Shown piece after piece: positions 15,882 to 24,476 of a stretch of DNA of 64,000 nt. How positions within the stretch are numbered: the first letter of the stretch is position 1; each line of letters starts with the position of its first letter. The notes beneath the pieces were generated by a model. That model had not been told where the DNA came from. It saw nothing but the letters and a program-made list of their open reading frames with translations, and searched no databases. The translations under genes and the position numbers were made by a program. Source of the stretch: Methylobacterium oryzihabitans (GTDB lineage: Bacteria; Pseudomonadota; Alphaproteobacteria; Rhizobiales; Beijerinckiaceae); the NCBI RefSeq assembly GCF_004004555.2, contig NZ_SACP01000009.1, forward strand, positions 145,887 to 209,886, given 5' to 3'.

Positions 15882-16289
15882 ATGGCGGCTCACAACGATT
15901 TCTTCACGTGGCAGAGCCTGACGACATTCGCCGGAACGACCATGGCGACGACCGCCATCGTCAATGGCGTATGCAGTGCCTTCCCCGGATTTCGCCACCC
16001 TGCCGCCCTGGGATTATCTGTATCGATCGTTTTGTGCCTCCTGTTTGCGATGGTCGATCCGAGCACGGGGGAGATCGTCCTCGCTGGGCCGTTCGCGACC
16101 TATCTGATCGCCCTCGTGAACGGCTTCTTCGTCTTCACGTCCGCGTCTGGCATCTCGGCCGGCGGGGCGCGGGCGGCGGGGGCCCCCGCCCGAGGCGCGC
16201 GACGGACGCGGGGAGGTGCGGTCACACCTGGCGGAACTCCGCCGGCGCCCGGTCCCGCACCGCGCCGGTTCTGGCGCTACTGGCTTTGA
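15882..16289 (+). CDS. Small multi-pass membrane protein, first gene of caspase-CHAT operon
   Basis: A 135-residue protein from the ATG at 15882 (a start at 15819 would add 21 residues; no site is clearly best). Three hydrophobic segments are visible: around FAGTTMATTAIVNGVCSAF, ALGLSVSIVLCLLFAMV, and FATYLIALVNGFFVFTSA. The tail is Gly/Pro/Arg-rich. It ends 15 bases before the caspase gene on the same strand, so they are probably co-transcribed. Not recognised; membrane anchor, pore or partner of the TM-anchored caspase are all possible. Confidence 0.6.
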   Translation: MAAHNDFFTWQSLTTFAGTTMATTAIVNGVCSAFPGFRHPAALGLSVSIVLCLLFAMVDPSTGEIVLAGPFATYLIALVNGFFVFTSASGISAGGARAAGAPARGARRTRGGAVTPGGTPPAPGPAPRRFWRYWL

Positions 16290-16304
16290 CAGCAAGGCCA
16301 GCCG

Positions 16305-18977
16305 ATGGCCGTCTCCACCGCCAATCGCTTCTCCGAGACGATCCATGCCGTTGTCGTCGGAATCAGCGCCTATGACGGGTCCGGGCTGACGGACCTGCCG
16401 GACTGCGCCCCCGAAGCGGCAGAGCTTGCCAGCGCCCTATCGGCGTCCCGGATGTGCGGCGTTCCGGCGTCGCAGGTCCACCTGATCCCCGATCCGCAAG
16501 CGTCGCGGACGGCGATCCTCGGCACGCTCGCGCAGGTCGCTGCGCAGGCCAGAGCCAGCGACATCGTCATCTTCTACTTCGCCGGCCACGGCGAGGCGAG
16601 CGACCAGGGCTTCATCCTGCGCACCGGCCCGCGCCTGGCGGATCCCGCGCTCGGGCTCAGCCGGGAGGATGTAGCGGGCGCGCTCAAGGGTACCGCGGCC
16701 CGCGGCATCTTGGTGATCTTGGATTGCTGCGGCGGCGCCGGCTTCGCCGAGAACGCGCCGGATCTCTTCAACCTGGCGACGCACGACTTCCGTTTGCTCG
16801 TCAGTGCGTCGCGCGCCGGCGAGTCGTCGTGGGAATTGCCGGACCGGGGTTCGCTGTTCACGCGACGGCTCCTGAGCATTCTGCGTGGAGAGACGGTGCT
16901 CGACCGGACCGGCGGCATCTTCTTCAACGACCTGTTCGACGACCTCAAGACGACCGTTGTGGACGAGGCCCGGCGGCAGCTGCCGCCAGGCCAGACCCAG
17001 ACGCCGGTCTTCGCCGGCACACATGCCGGGGATCCGCTCCTGTTCCTCAACCGGGACCTCACGCTGGAGCAGGTCCGCGTCCGCACCGTGCGGGTCACCC
17101 GGCAGACGCTGCGCCGACGCGTCCTGGCAACGGCAGCTGGCCTGGTCGGGGGAGGGGGCCTCGCACTCCTGCTTTACTGGGCGTTCCTCGACTCGCACCA
17201 CTACCTCGACCTCACGGACAACAGGGTCAGCCTCGTCCACGGCTATCCTGGGCTGACGGGGTTCGGCCTGCCGCGCACGGAATGGATCTACGGCGAGGAG
17301 CCTTCGGATCTCGCCGAGAGCGCGTTGGCGCCGCGGGAAGGCAGGCCTCTCGTCCTCTCCCGCGAGGCTTCGCCTGAGGCCGCGCTCCTGACGGTGCTCC
17401 GACCGCCCGGCCGGGCACGCCTTCGCATCTGGGCCGGCGACCGGGCCGGCGCGCGGCGCGACCTCCTCGCCGCCGCCCAGGAGCGACGGCCGAGTGCGGC
17501 GAACGACCTTGAGTTCCTGCCTGAGACGGTGGTGGCCGAGGATGCAGACGAACTCGACCGCATCGTGCGCGCCAGCCGTCCCGAGGAGTCCGTCGAGCCG
17601 GTTCTGGCCCTCGCCGCTCTGGATCCGAGCCGAGCCGTAGCGGCTTGGCGGGCGTCGCCGGCAAGCCGGGGAGGGGGCGGCCTGACCCTGTTGTCGAGCT
17701 GGCAGGGACCCTGCACCGCGGCTGTGCAGGACTGGCTCGATGCCGCCCTGTCCGACGGTACGGACAGGATCACGTACCTCACCGCCGTCCGGGCGATCGT
17801 CCGGACGAAAGGCTGCCGGCTCGATCCGGCGAAGGCGTTCGCCGCCCGTCAGCCCTCCGACATTCGTGATGTCCTGTTCGCCCTGCGGATGTCGAACTCC
17901 GCCGGGGCCGAGGCCATGCGGACCACACTGGCCGCAATGCTCGGTCCCCCTGACGCCCTTGCACGGTCGGCGCAGGTGCACGGTGAGCGCCTCGCGGGAT
18001 TTTGGCGCTACAGTGGCGGGGCGGCGTGCGGGGCTTGGCTGCTCGATCCGTCGCGCGGGCTCCCGGAGGAGGCTCGGATCGACGCCGCTGTGGCGGCGGT
18101 GCGGGATTGCCCTGGCGCCCGGCTCGATGCAACAGTGGCCGACGGCCGGCTCAGGCTCGCCCTGAGGCAGGGCGACACTGCGACGGCGATCGCCGCCTAT
18201 CCTCTCGACGGGAGCCCCGGTGCCCGGGTGCTTAAGGGTGTCGACGCGCTGGTGGAGGCGCGAGCGGAGGGGCGCGATTCCGCCCTGCGCGCCATCCTGG
18301 GAGCGTCGCGGAGCTCCGAGACGCGTCGGATCGTCGCCAAGGCGCTGCTCGCGGTGGGCGCGGATGGGTCCGAGGCGCTCGCCTACGCGCTTCCCGCCTC
18401 GCCGCCGCTCGATCGCGAGTTGCTGCGCTGGCTGTCACGGATCGATCAGCGGCGCGCGAGCGCAGCATGTGCCGAGCGGATCCTGGCGGGGCAGGTCGAG
18501 AGCCCGCTTATCGAGGCGCTCGCGCTCATCCCGATGGAGACAATTGACCGGGAGCGCCTGCTCGCCTTCGCGGCGACGCAGGACTTGCTGCCGCGCACGA
18601 TCATCTCGGTCCTTCTCGGAAGCGCGGACGAGGCCACCGCCCTGCTCCTCGCGCCGCAGCCGGAGGTGCGGACGCACGCCCAGAGCTACGCCCTGGCCCG
18701 TACCGACGCCATCGCCGTGTTCGCTGCCGCGCGCCGTCGCTCCGTCCGCGCAGATGCGGGCCTCGAACGGGGCGCGTCGCGCCTGCGCCGCCTCGCGGCG
18801 ATCGAGGCCGAACTCGCGACCACGCCGGACTTCGCCCTGGAGTGGCGCGCTGGCGGCATCGATACGTTCGAGAGCGCCGATGCCGGGCTGTCCCTCGCCA
18901 TCGAGCAGATCCTCGAGCGCCGCCGCGGCCGTCGCTTACCCGATACGGGGGCCTCCACCCGTAAAGCCGCGCCGTGA
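16305..18977 (+). CDS. Caspase-like (peptidase C14) protein with TM helix and long C-terminal extension
   Basis: An 890-residue protein. Residues 12-250 are a caspase-fold peptidase: AVVVGISAYDGSGLTDLPDC, His95 in YFAGHGE and Cys142 in ILDCCGGAG form the catalytic dyad. A single transmembrane helix follows at about 273-294 (RRRVLATAAGLVGGGG..LALLLYWAF), preceded by Arg residues, so the protease should face the cytoplasm and the remaining 600 residues the periplasm. That part is alpha-helical with HEAT-like repeats rich in Ala/Leu/Arg (for example ALAALDPSRAVAAWRAS and RAILGASRSSETRRIVAKAL). Caspase-like proteases occur in bacterial conflict and cell-death systems. It is followed by the CHAT gene with a GTGA overlap. 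Topology is inferred. Confidence 0.85.
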   Translation: MAVSTANRFSETIHAVVVGISAYDGSGLTDLPDCAPEAAELASALSASRMCGVPASQVHLIPDPQASRTAILGTLAQVAAQARASDIVIFYFAGHGEASDQGFILRTGPRLADPALGLSREDVAGALKGTAARGILVILDCCGGAGFAENAPDLFNLATHDFRLLVSASRAGESSWELPDRGSLFTRRLLSILRGETVLDRTGGIFFNDLFDDLKTTVVDEARRQLPPGQTQTPVFAGTHAGDPLLFLNRDLTLEQVRVRTVRVTRQTLRRRVLATAAGLVGGGGLALLLYWAFLDSHHYLDLTDNRVSLVHGYPGLTGFGLPRTEWIYGEEPSDLAESALAPREGRPLVLSREASPEAALLTVLRPPGRARLRIWAGDRAGARRDLLAAAQERRPSAANDLEFLPETVVAEDADELDRIVRASRPEESVEPVLALAALDPSRAVAAWRASPASRGGGGLTLLSSWQGPCTAAVQDWLDAALSDGTDRITYLTAVRAIVRTKGCRLDPAKAFAARQPSDIRDVLFALRMSNSAGAEAMRTTLAAMLGPPDALARSAQVHGERLAGFWRYSGGAACGAWLLDPSRGLPEEARIDAAVAAVRDCPGARLDATVADGRLRLALRQGDTATAIAAYPLDGSPGARVLKGVDALVEARAEGRDSALRAILGASRSSETRRIVAKALLAVGADGSEALAYALPASPPLDRELLRWLSRIDQRRASAACAERILAGQVESPLIEALALIPMETIDRERLLAFAATQDLLPRTIISVLLGSADEATALLLAPQPEVRTHAQSYALARTDAIAVFAAARRRSVRADAGLERGASRLRRLAAIEAELATTPDFALEWRAGGIDTFESADAGLSLAIEQILERRRGRRLPDTGASTRKAAP

Positions 18978-21904
18978 GACGGCAGTGTGAGGCTGTGGCG
19001 ATGCGGATCCCCAGACGGCTGGCCGCCTGCGCCGCCGCCCTACGCCGAGATCGGCCGGCACAGGCCCTCGCCTACCTCGACGGTGCAGCTTTCAATGGGC
19101 CTCGCTTCAACGGAGCTTGGCGGGTGGCGGAGCGTGGCCTGCGCGCCCGCGCCATGAAGGCCTCCGGCGCCCCGATCTCCGCATGGCGGCCCCTCCTCGA
19201 CGAATGCGGACGCGTGTTCGACCGACGGCTTGCCCGGGCTCGCGAGGATCTCGCCTTGGGAACGCCCGAAGGGCTCAATGCGGCCATCGCTCGGTGTGAC
19301 GACCTCGTCGCCGCCACGGCGTTCCTCGGCGCCGACGCGATCGAGGGGCAGGCGCTCGCGCGCAACGTTCGGGCGACGGCCCTCTTCCACCAGGGCCGGT
19401 CCCGGGACGCACTGCGGGAGTGCGAGCGGATGCTCGCCCTGCTGCCGTCGTCACCCGAGACGGCGTCGCTCTGGTCCGGCCTGTCCGTCAACGCCGCCTC
19501 GATCGCGTGCGAGCTCGACGAGGACGCCGCCGCGACGGCGTTCATCGCCGTCGGTCTCGCGTCGATCCATGGCCTGGGCGATGATCCCGATCGGATCTGG
19601 GACGTGTTGCGTATCGCCGCCGACCTCGATGTCAGGCATGGTCACTTCCTCGACGCTCGGCGAAAGATCGTCACGGCGGTCGCCGTCTTCGAGGCGCTGG
19701 GGATTATCCGGAGCCGAAACCTCGCCCGGGCGCGAGCACGGCTCGCGACCCTCGAGCGCGAATTCGGCCGCAGCGATCTGGCGGCGGAACTCGGCCGGTC
19801 GGCCCTGGCGGCGTGGCCGCGAGAGGACGGGGCGGCTGACTACACGGTCGAGGCTGCTCATCTATGGACCGAGTGGGCGCACGCGCGGAACTGGATCGAA
19901 GCACGCCCGCGCCTCAGGCGGCTCGCCCGCCTCGCGGTCGCGGACTCCTCGTCCCGAGCTGATTTCCTGATCGGTCTCGGCATCGTCACCCTCGACCGCG
20001 GCCGGTTCCCCACAGCCGACCGGCTGCTCGGGCGTTTGGTCGCCTGGCTCGACGCGACCGCACCCGGCGCGGTCGTCGCGCGGATCGAGGCGCGCCGACA
20101 TCACGCGCAGGCCCTGATCGGGCGCGGGCGGTTCGAACAGGCCTCTCTTCGCATCTCGGAAGCCGCAGCGCTCGTCGCGGCCAGCGGGGAGGGGACGGCG
20201 ATCTACCGGCACGTGCTGGCCCGCGAACGGGGCCTGCTCGCCGAGCGCCAGGGCGATCCAGACGGCGCCGTCGCGTGGTATCTGCGGGCTATCGTGGATG
20301 AGGCGTGGCACGTGACCGCAGGATCCGCCGGTACCGAGTCCTCGCTGTCCGAGGCCATCGGCGGTCGCGACGCGATCGACGCGGTCTCGGGCCTGCTGCG
20401 ACTGGTCGCGACCACTCCGACGCCGGAACGGGTGCGGCACGCCCACGAGGCAGTCCTCGCATCGCGGGGCCGTGCAACGAATGCCGTCGGAACGCGCCGG
20501 ATCTTCCATTCCGAGGAAGCCCGCACGATCGATGAGGTCAGGTCCGAACTGTCACGGGTGGTCGAGTGGGGTGGCCGGCTGCAGGCGGCCGGCCATCCGC
20601 CCGCTGATCTAGCAGATCTCGCCCTCGCCCTGGCAGCTCTCGACGGTCAAGCAGTTCTCGCCGCGCCCCGTCTCGGCGAGAAGGCCGCACTCACGCCGGG
20701 TCCTCGTCCTCCGTCCCGCACTCTCAAGGCTGGCGACGCGGCCATAGACTTCGTCGTCGCGATCGAACGGGGGGTGATCGAAGAGGGTCGCTTGGGGCGC
20801 GACGTTCGGCTTTACGCCTTCGTCACCACGGTGGAGATGCCCCATCCCGCTCTTGTCGCGTGGCCCAACGTGGCGGGGCAGTTCCGCGACCTCGACGCGC
20901 TCCGGCGGGCGATGGCGGAGGCCGAGCCGGAACCGGAACTCGCGCGCCGCCTCAACGACCTGTCGCGGGCGTTATGGTGGCCCCTCGCGGCGCATCTGCC
21001 CGCCGGCACGCGCCGGCTCTTCCTGCGCGCCGACGGCAACCTCGCTCACCTGCCGTTCCCGGCGTTGCCGGACCGCGACGGGACCCCGCTCTGCGAGCGG
21101 TATGAGATCGTCCTGGTCGGGCCGGACTTGGCGACGGCGGCGCCCGACCGGCCCCCGCGCGACTTCCTCGTCGTCGGCGATCCCGCGCCAGCCGTCTCGT
21201 GGCGGGACCGGATCGCCGCGATGGCCAGGGAGGACGAGTCCCGCGTCCTGCCGACTGGCCGGTTGCACGGCAGCCGGCGCGAGGCCGCCGCCGTCGCCCA
21301 GTTCCTGCGCGACCGCGGAAGGATGGACGGCACGTTCCTCGTCGGCAAGCATGCGGCCCGCCAAGCCATCATCGAGGCCCTTCCGGCGCGGTTCGTCCAC
21401 TTGGCAATGCATGGGTTTGCGGTCCCGCGCGGCGTGCGGGGGAGTAGGCCGCGGGAGGATGCCGTCGTCGGTCACCCGGCTCCGGACTGGAGGGCGGGTC
21501 TGGTCTGCGCTGGAGCGGAGGCGTGGCTCACGCGCAATGGGCCGCTGCAGGGCGACGACGACGGGCTACTGCTCGCACGGGACGTCGCGGCTCTGCCGCT
21601 CGCCGGAACGGAACTCGTGGTCCTCGCGGCCTGCGACACCAGTGCCGGCGAGCCTGTACCTGGGGAGGGCATCCTGGCCCTCGCCGACGCCTTCCTGGCC
21701 GCCGGCGCGCGCACGGTCGTCGCCTCGGCCTGGGCGATCGACGACCACGAGACCACCCGGTTCATGCGGGAATTCTATGCCGCCCATCTGGACGGCGCGG
21801 CGGCACCGACGGCCCTACGAGCTGTCCAGTCGGCTTGGTCCCGGGCCCAGCGCAATCCCCGGTTCTGGGCCGGCTTCTGCGTTTATGTCCACGGAGAGAC
21901 CTAG
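18974..21904 (+). CDS. TPR-CHAT protease
   Basis: A 976-residue protein from the GTG at 18974, which overlaps the caspase stop (GTGA); an ATG at 19001 with GAGG upstream is an alternative. The first 550 residues are tetratricopeptide-like helical repeats (for example ALAYLDGAAFNGPRFNGAWR, GLASIHGLGDDPDRIWDVLR). The CHAT domain (separase/caspase clan peptidase) occupies about 620-976 with His813 (VHLAMHGF) and Cys887 (VLAACDTSAGE), then GEGILALADAFLAAGARTVV, all conserved. TPR-CHAT proteins act as effector proteases in several bacterial immune systems. It is translationally coupled to the caspase, so the two probably work together. Confidence 0.88.
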   Translation: MRRQCEAVAMRIPRRLAACAAALRRDRPAQALAYLDGAAFNGPRFNGAWRVAERGLRARAMKASGAPISAWRPLLDECGRVFDRRLARAREDLALGTPEGLNAAIARCDDLVAATAFLGADAIEGQALARNVRATALFHQGRSRDALRECERMLALLPSSPETASLWSGLSVNAASIACELDEDAAATAFIAVGLASIHGLGDDPDRIWDVLRIAADLDVRHGHFLDARRKIVTAVAVFEALGIIRSRNLARARARLATLEREFGRSDLAAELGRSALAAWPREDGAADYTVEAAHLWTEWAHARNWIEARPRLRRLARLAVADSSSRADFLIGLGIVTLDRGRFPTADRLLGRLVAWLDATAPGAVVARIEARRHHAQALIGRGRFEQASLRISEAAALVAASGEGTAIYRHVLARERGLLAERQGDPDGAVAWYLRAIVDEAWHVTAGSAGTESSLSEAIGGRDAIDAVSGLLRLVATTPTPERVRHAHEAVLASRGRATNAVGTRRIFHSEEARTIDEVRSELSRVVEWGGRLQAAGHPPADLADLALALAALDGQAVLAAPRLGEKAALTPGPRPPSRTLKAGDAAIDFVVAIERGVIEEGRLGRDVRLYAFVTTVEMPHPALVAWPNVAGQFRDLDALRRAMAEAEPEPELARRLNDLSRALWWPLAAHLPAGTRRLFLRADGNLAHLPFPALPDRDGTPLCERYEIVLVGPDLATAAPDRPPRDFLVVGDPAPAVSWRDRIAAMAREDESRVLPTGRLHGSRREAAAVAQFLRDRGRMDGTFLVGKHAARQAIIEALPARFVHLAMHGFAVPRGVRGSRPREDAVVGHPAPDWRAGLVCAGAEAWLTRNGPLQGDDDGLLLARDVAALPLAGTELVVLAACDTSAGEPVPGEGILALADAFLAAGARTVVASAWAIDDHETTRFMREFYAAHLDGAAAPTALRAVQSAWSRAQRNPRFWAGFCVYVHGET

Positions 21905-21916
21905 ACCGCTGGGCGG

Positions 21917-23293
21917 TCAGCCGGATCCCGGCTGACCGACGAAGAGCCCCTGGCGCATCTGGATGATCGGCCCGGCGGGTCCGCTCCGCGGGTGGTCCGG
22001 CCCGCGTCCGGGCCGGGTCGGCGACCGGCCCCAGAACGCTTCGAGGCCGCCCGCATCGGCGCCGAAATCCAGGTAGTCGCCCGTCCGGCTGCGCCGCGGG
22101 GTCGACACAGTCTCCTGCCGCGCCCGCGGATAGGGGCCGTAGCGCAGCATCAGCGTGCCGAGTTGGGCTCGCGACCGGCTGAGGTAGGTGCACCGGCAGG
22201 CGGCGGCGCGCCGGAGCTGCTCGGTGATCGTCATGTCCCAGGCGAGGCCGTCGTCGCCCTGCACGGACCGGGCCCAGGCCATGAGGAGCCAGCTGTCGGC
22301 GACGTCGGGCAGGATCCAGTTGAGGGTCCGCAGCCAGGGCAGGGGCAGGCGGAGCGGGGCGAAGCGGGCGAGGAAGACCGCGCCCAGGACGGCGGCCGCG
22401 GGATCGCTGAACTTGCCGGCGAGGTGGTCGAGGGCGGTCGACGCATCCTGGCCGCGGCCGGCCGCGAGGATCTCGGTCGCGTTGGGCAGGATGCCGGCAT
22501 TCAGGCCCAGCAGCAGGTCGGCGAGGCCCGGCGCCCGCGGCACCGAGAGGGCCACGGGCACGCGCACGGCCGAGGGATTGTTCGCGCGCTCGGCGCTGCC
22601 GACCATCGCGACCCCCGAGGCCAGGAAGGTGACGTCGACGCCCTGCGCGAAGGGCGGAACGATAACGATCGGCCCGAACCCGTCCTGGCCGAGCAGGCCG
22701 AGGGCGACGGGCGCGGAATGCGTCACGGCGACCTGAAGGTAGTCGCCGGTCGGCTTCGGCGGCTCGCACGGCCCCGGCCGCCAGGCTCCCTCGACGTGGT
22801 GCCAGCACGCGAGCGTGTAGCGGGACGTGCGCGTCGCGCTCCGGGCACCGCCGGCGGCGAAGGCGAACGACAGGCCTGCGGCCGGGGGGGCCAGCTCGTG
22901 GCTCAGCAGGGCACTCGTCGCGCGGGACGCCGCGTTGGCGGCTTGCGGCGAGGCGAGGGACGTGACCCGGAAGTCGCTCTCGCCGGGCGTCGCGCTCGCG
23001 TAGGTCAGGCCGAGCCGCGCGGCCCCCGTGAGGAAATCCTGGGGAGGGCGGCCGGACATCGCGATCACGGCGTTGCCGCCGTCCGGCCCGATCGTGACCG
23101 GCGAGACGAGCCGCTCCCCCGACGGCCGCGTGGCGACCACCGTGTAGTCGCCGGGGGGGATCGCCCGGACGACCGCCTGCCGGGCCAGGGACGACAGGGT
23201 CAGGCGGCCGCCCACGCGCTCGCCTCTCTCTCCCAGCACCTCGACGGTGAGAGGGCCGAGCGCCGCCTCGGTCGCGATCGTCAGATCTGCCAT
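21917..23293 (-). CDS. Hypothetical protein with N-terminal beta-sandwich, last gene of hydrolase-caspase operon
   Basis: A 458-residue protein, not recognised. Residues 1-80 resemble a transthyretin/carboxypeptidase-regulatory-like sandwich (LTVEVLGERGERVGGRLTLS, then PPGDYTVVATRPSGERL). The middle has FGPIVIVPPFAQGVDVTF. The C-terminal half is helical and Leu/Arg/Trp-rich (FLARFAPLRLPLPWLRTLNW). No catalytic motif seen. It starts 7 bases after the caspase stop on the same strand, so it is the third gene of a minus-strand operon, and converges with the TPR-CHAT gene 12 bases away. It may be a substrate or regulator of the caspase; this is inference. Confidence 0.6.
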   Translation of the reverse strand: MADLTIATEAALGPLTVEVLGERGERVGGRLTLSSLARQAVVRAIPPGDYTVVATRPSGERLVSPVTIGPDGGNAVIAMSGRPPQDFLTGAARLGLTYASATPGESDFRVTSLASPQAANAASRATSALLSHELAPPAAGLSFAFAAGGARSATRTSRYTLACWHHVEGAWRPGPCEPPKPTGDYLQVAVTHSAPVALGLLGQDGFGPIVIVPPFAQGVDVTFLASGVAMVGSAERANNPSAVRVPVALSVPRAPGLADLLLGLNAGILPNATEILAAGRGQDASTALDHLAGKFSDPAAAVLGAVFLARFAPLRLPLPWLRTLNWILPDVADSWLLMAWARSVQGDDGLAWDMTITEQLRRAAACRCTYLSRSRAQLGTLMLRYGPYPRARQETVSTPRRSRTGDYLDFGADAGGLEAFWGRSPTRPGRGPDHPRSGPAGPIIQMRQGLFVGQPGSG

Positions 23294-23300
23294 GGCGGCC

Positions 23301-24476
23301 TCACAGCTTCACTCTGGTCAAGGGCGGCAGAGCGCGCCGCGTCCCGGAGAAGGCCGGGACCGCGAGCTTCTCAGGCCATTCTGCCTCGACCTGGTAGAGA
23401 GCGTAGGGATCGACCGCCCGCCGGAACCGTTCCTCGGCCAGGGGGCCGGGCTGCTGGCCGTCGATCCGGAGCCCGTCGTGCAGGATGTCCAGCCGGCATT
23501 GCGTCAGCTTGATCGGCGGCTCGCTCGTCACCAGCAGCGTGCAGGGCGCCGGTGCGGGCCGGGCCATCAGGATCGGCGGCACCTCGGCATCGGTCGTGGT
23601 GAGGCGGGGGAACGTGTAGTACGGATCGTCCTCCCGTGCGGCGACCCGGAAGCGATAGCTCGCCATCGCGTCCTCGAGGCTCTGGACGTTCAGCTCCCAG
23701 CGGCCGTCCTCGCCCTGGCCGGTGAAGCCGGGACCCGTGCAGGCTTCGATGAACACGTCCATGAAGCGCGAGCGTCCGTTCTGCCGGCCGAAGGCCGGGG
23801 CGCCCTGCGAGGCGGAGTAGACGATCGCTTGCGACAGGGACCCGTGGGTGTCGGCCATTGCCTTGCGCCTCCCGGAGACCGACTCGATCAGGGGCGACAC
23901 GGCGGGCCGCGCGTTCTGGAGTCCCGGCGGTGCCTGGTTGGCGCAGCAGTCGAAGATGAGCCACTGCTCGCGAGGCTTCTGCTCCGCCATCCCCCCGATG
24001 AACAGGTCGATCGAGACCGCGTTGGGCCAGACGAGCTCCGGATCGAAGCCGAAGTCGCTCGCCAGGAACGTGTTGCTCACCGACGGCAGCCAGATGCCGT
24101 GCCCGGAGCAGTAGAAGACGAGCGTGTCGTTCGCTCCGGCGCCGTCGAGCCAGTCACTCCTGGCCCGCGGGATGTTGCGCATGTCCGGCGCATCGAGCTT
24201 GCGCGCCGCGACGCCCTCGCAGGCGAAAGTGAGGCCGTCGGGAGCGGTCGCGTCGTTGATCAGCAGGTCGACCGACGCGAGCGGCCTGCGGAACAGCGTC
24301 TGCCAGGCGGTGAGCGCCTGCGTGGCGAAGTCGACGGCGCTCCGCGCGGCGCTGGCGATGTCCGCGAGCTTCGGGACCTTCGCTCGCGAGGCCTGCGCGA
24401 AGGGGTAGTGGCCCGCCCCGAGGACCAGGAGCCGGGTCCCGCCCCCTGGCTGTGCGGCCTCGTAGACCCGCGTCAC
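23301..24476 (-). CDS. Second caspase-like peptidase (C14)
   Basis: A 391-residue protein from the GTG at 24476, which overlaps the hydrolase stop as GTGA. The N-terminal strand RLLVLGAGHYPFAQASRAKV starts the caspase fold. Catalytic His126 is in FYCSGHGIW and Cys178 in WLIFDCCANQ. The C-terminal part (about 250-391) is beta-rich and ends with LPPLTRVKL. Unlike the first caspase it has no TM helix. Bacterial caspase-like proteins can be activated by a partner and cleave one or more effectors. Its operon neighbours are an alpha/beta hydrolase upstream and the 458-residue protein downstream. Confidence 0.85.
   Translation of the reverse strand: MTRVYEAAQPGGGTRLLVLGAGHYPFAQASRAKVPKLADIASAARSAVDFATQALTAWQTLFRRPLASVDLLINDATAPDGLTFACEGVAARKLDAPDMRNIPRARSDWLDGAGANDTLVFYCSGHGIWLPSVSNTFLASDFGFDPELVWPNAVSIDLFIGGMAEQKPREQWLIFDCCANQAPPGLQNARPAVSPLIESVSGRRKAMADTHGSLSQAIVYSASQGAPAFGRQNGRSRFMDVFIEACTGPGFTGQGEDGRWELNVQSLEDAMASYRFRVAAREDDPYYTFPRLTTTDAEVPPILMARPAPAPCTLLVTSEPPIKLTQCRLDILHDGLRIDGQQPGPLAEERFRRAVDPYALYQVEAEWPEKLAVPAFSGTRRALPPLTRVKL

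Noticed and set aside
16437..17981. 514-codon open frame opposite the caspase gene
   Set aside because: Antisense to a gene with a complete catalytic dyad; composition is Arg/Gly-rich shadow.
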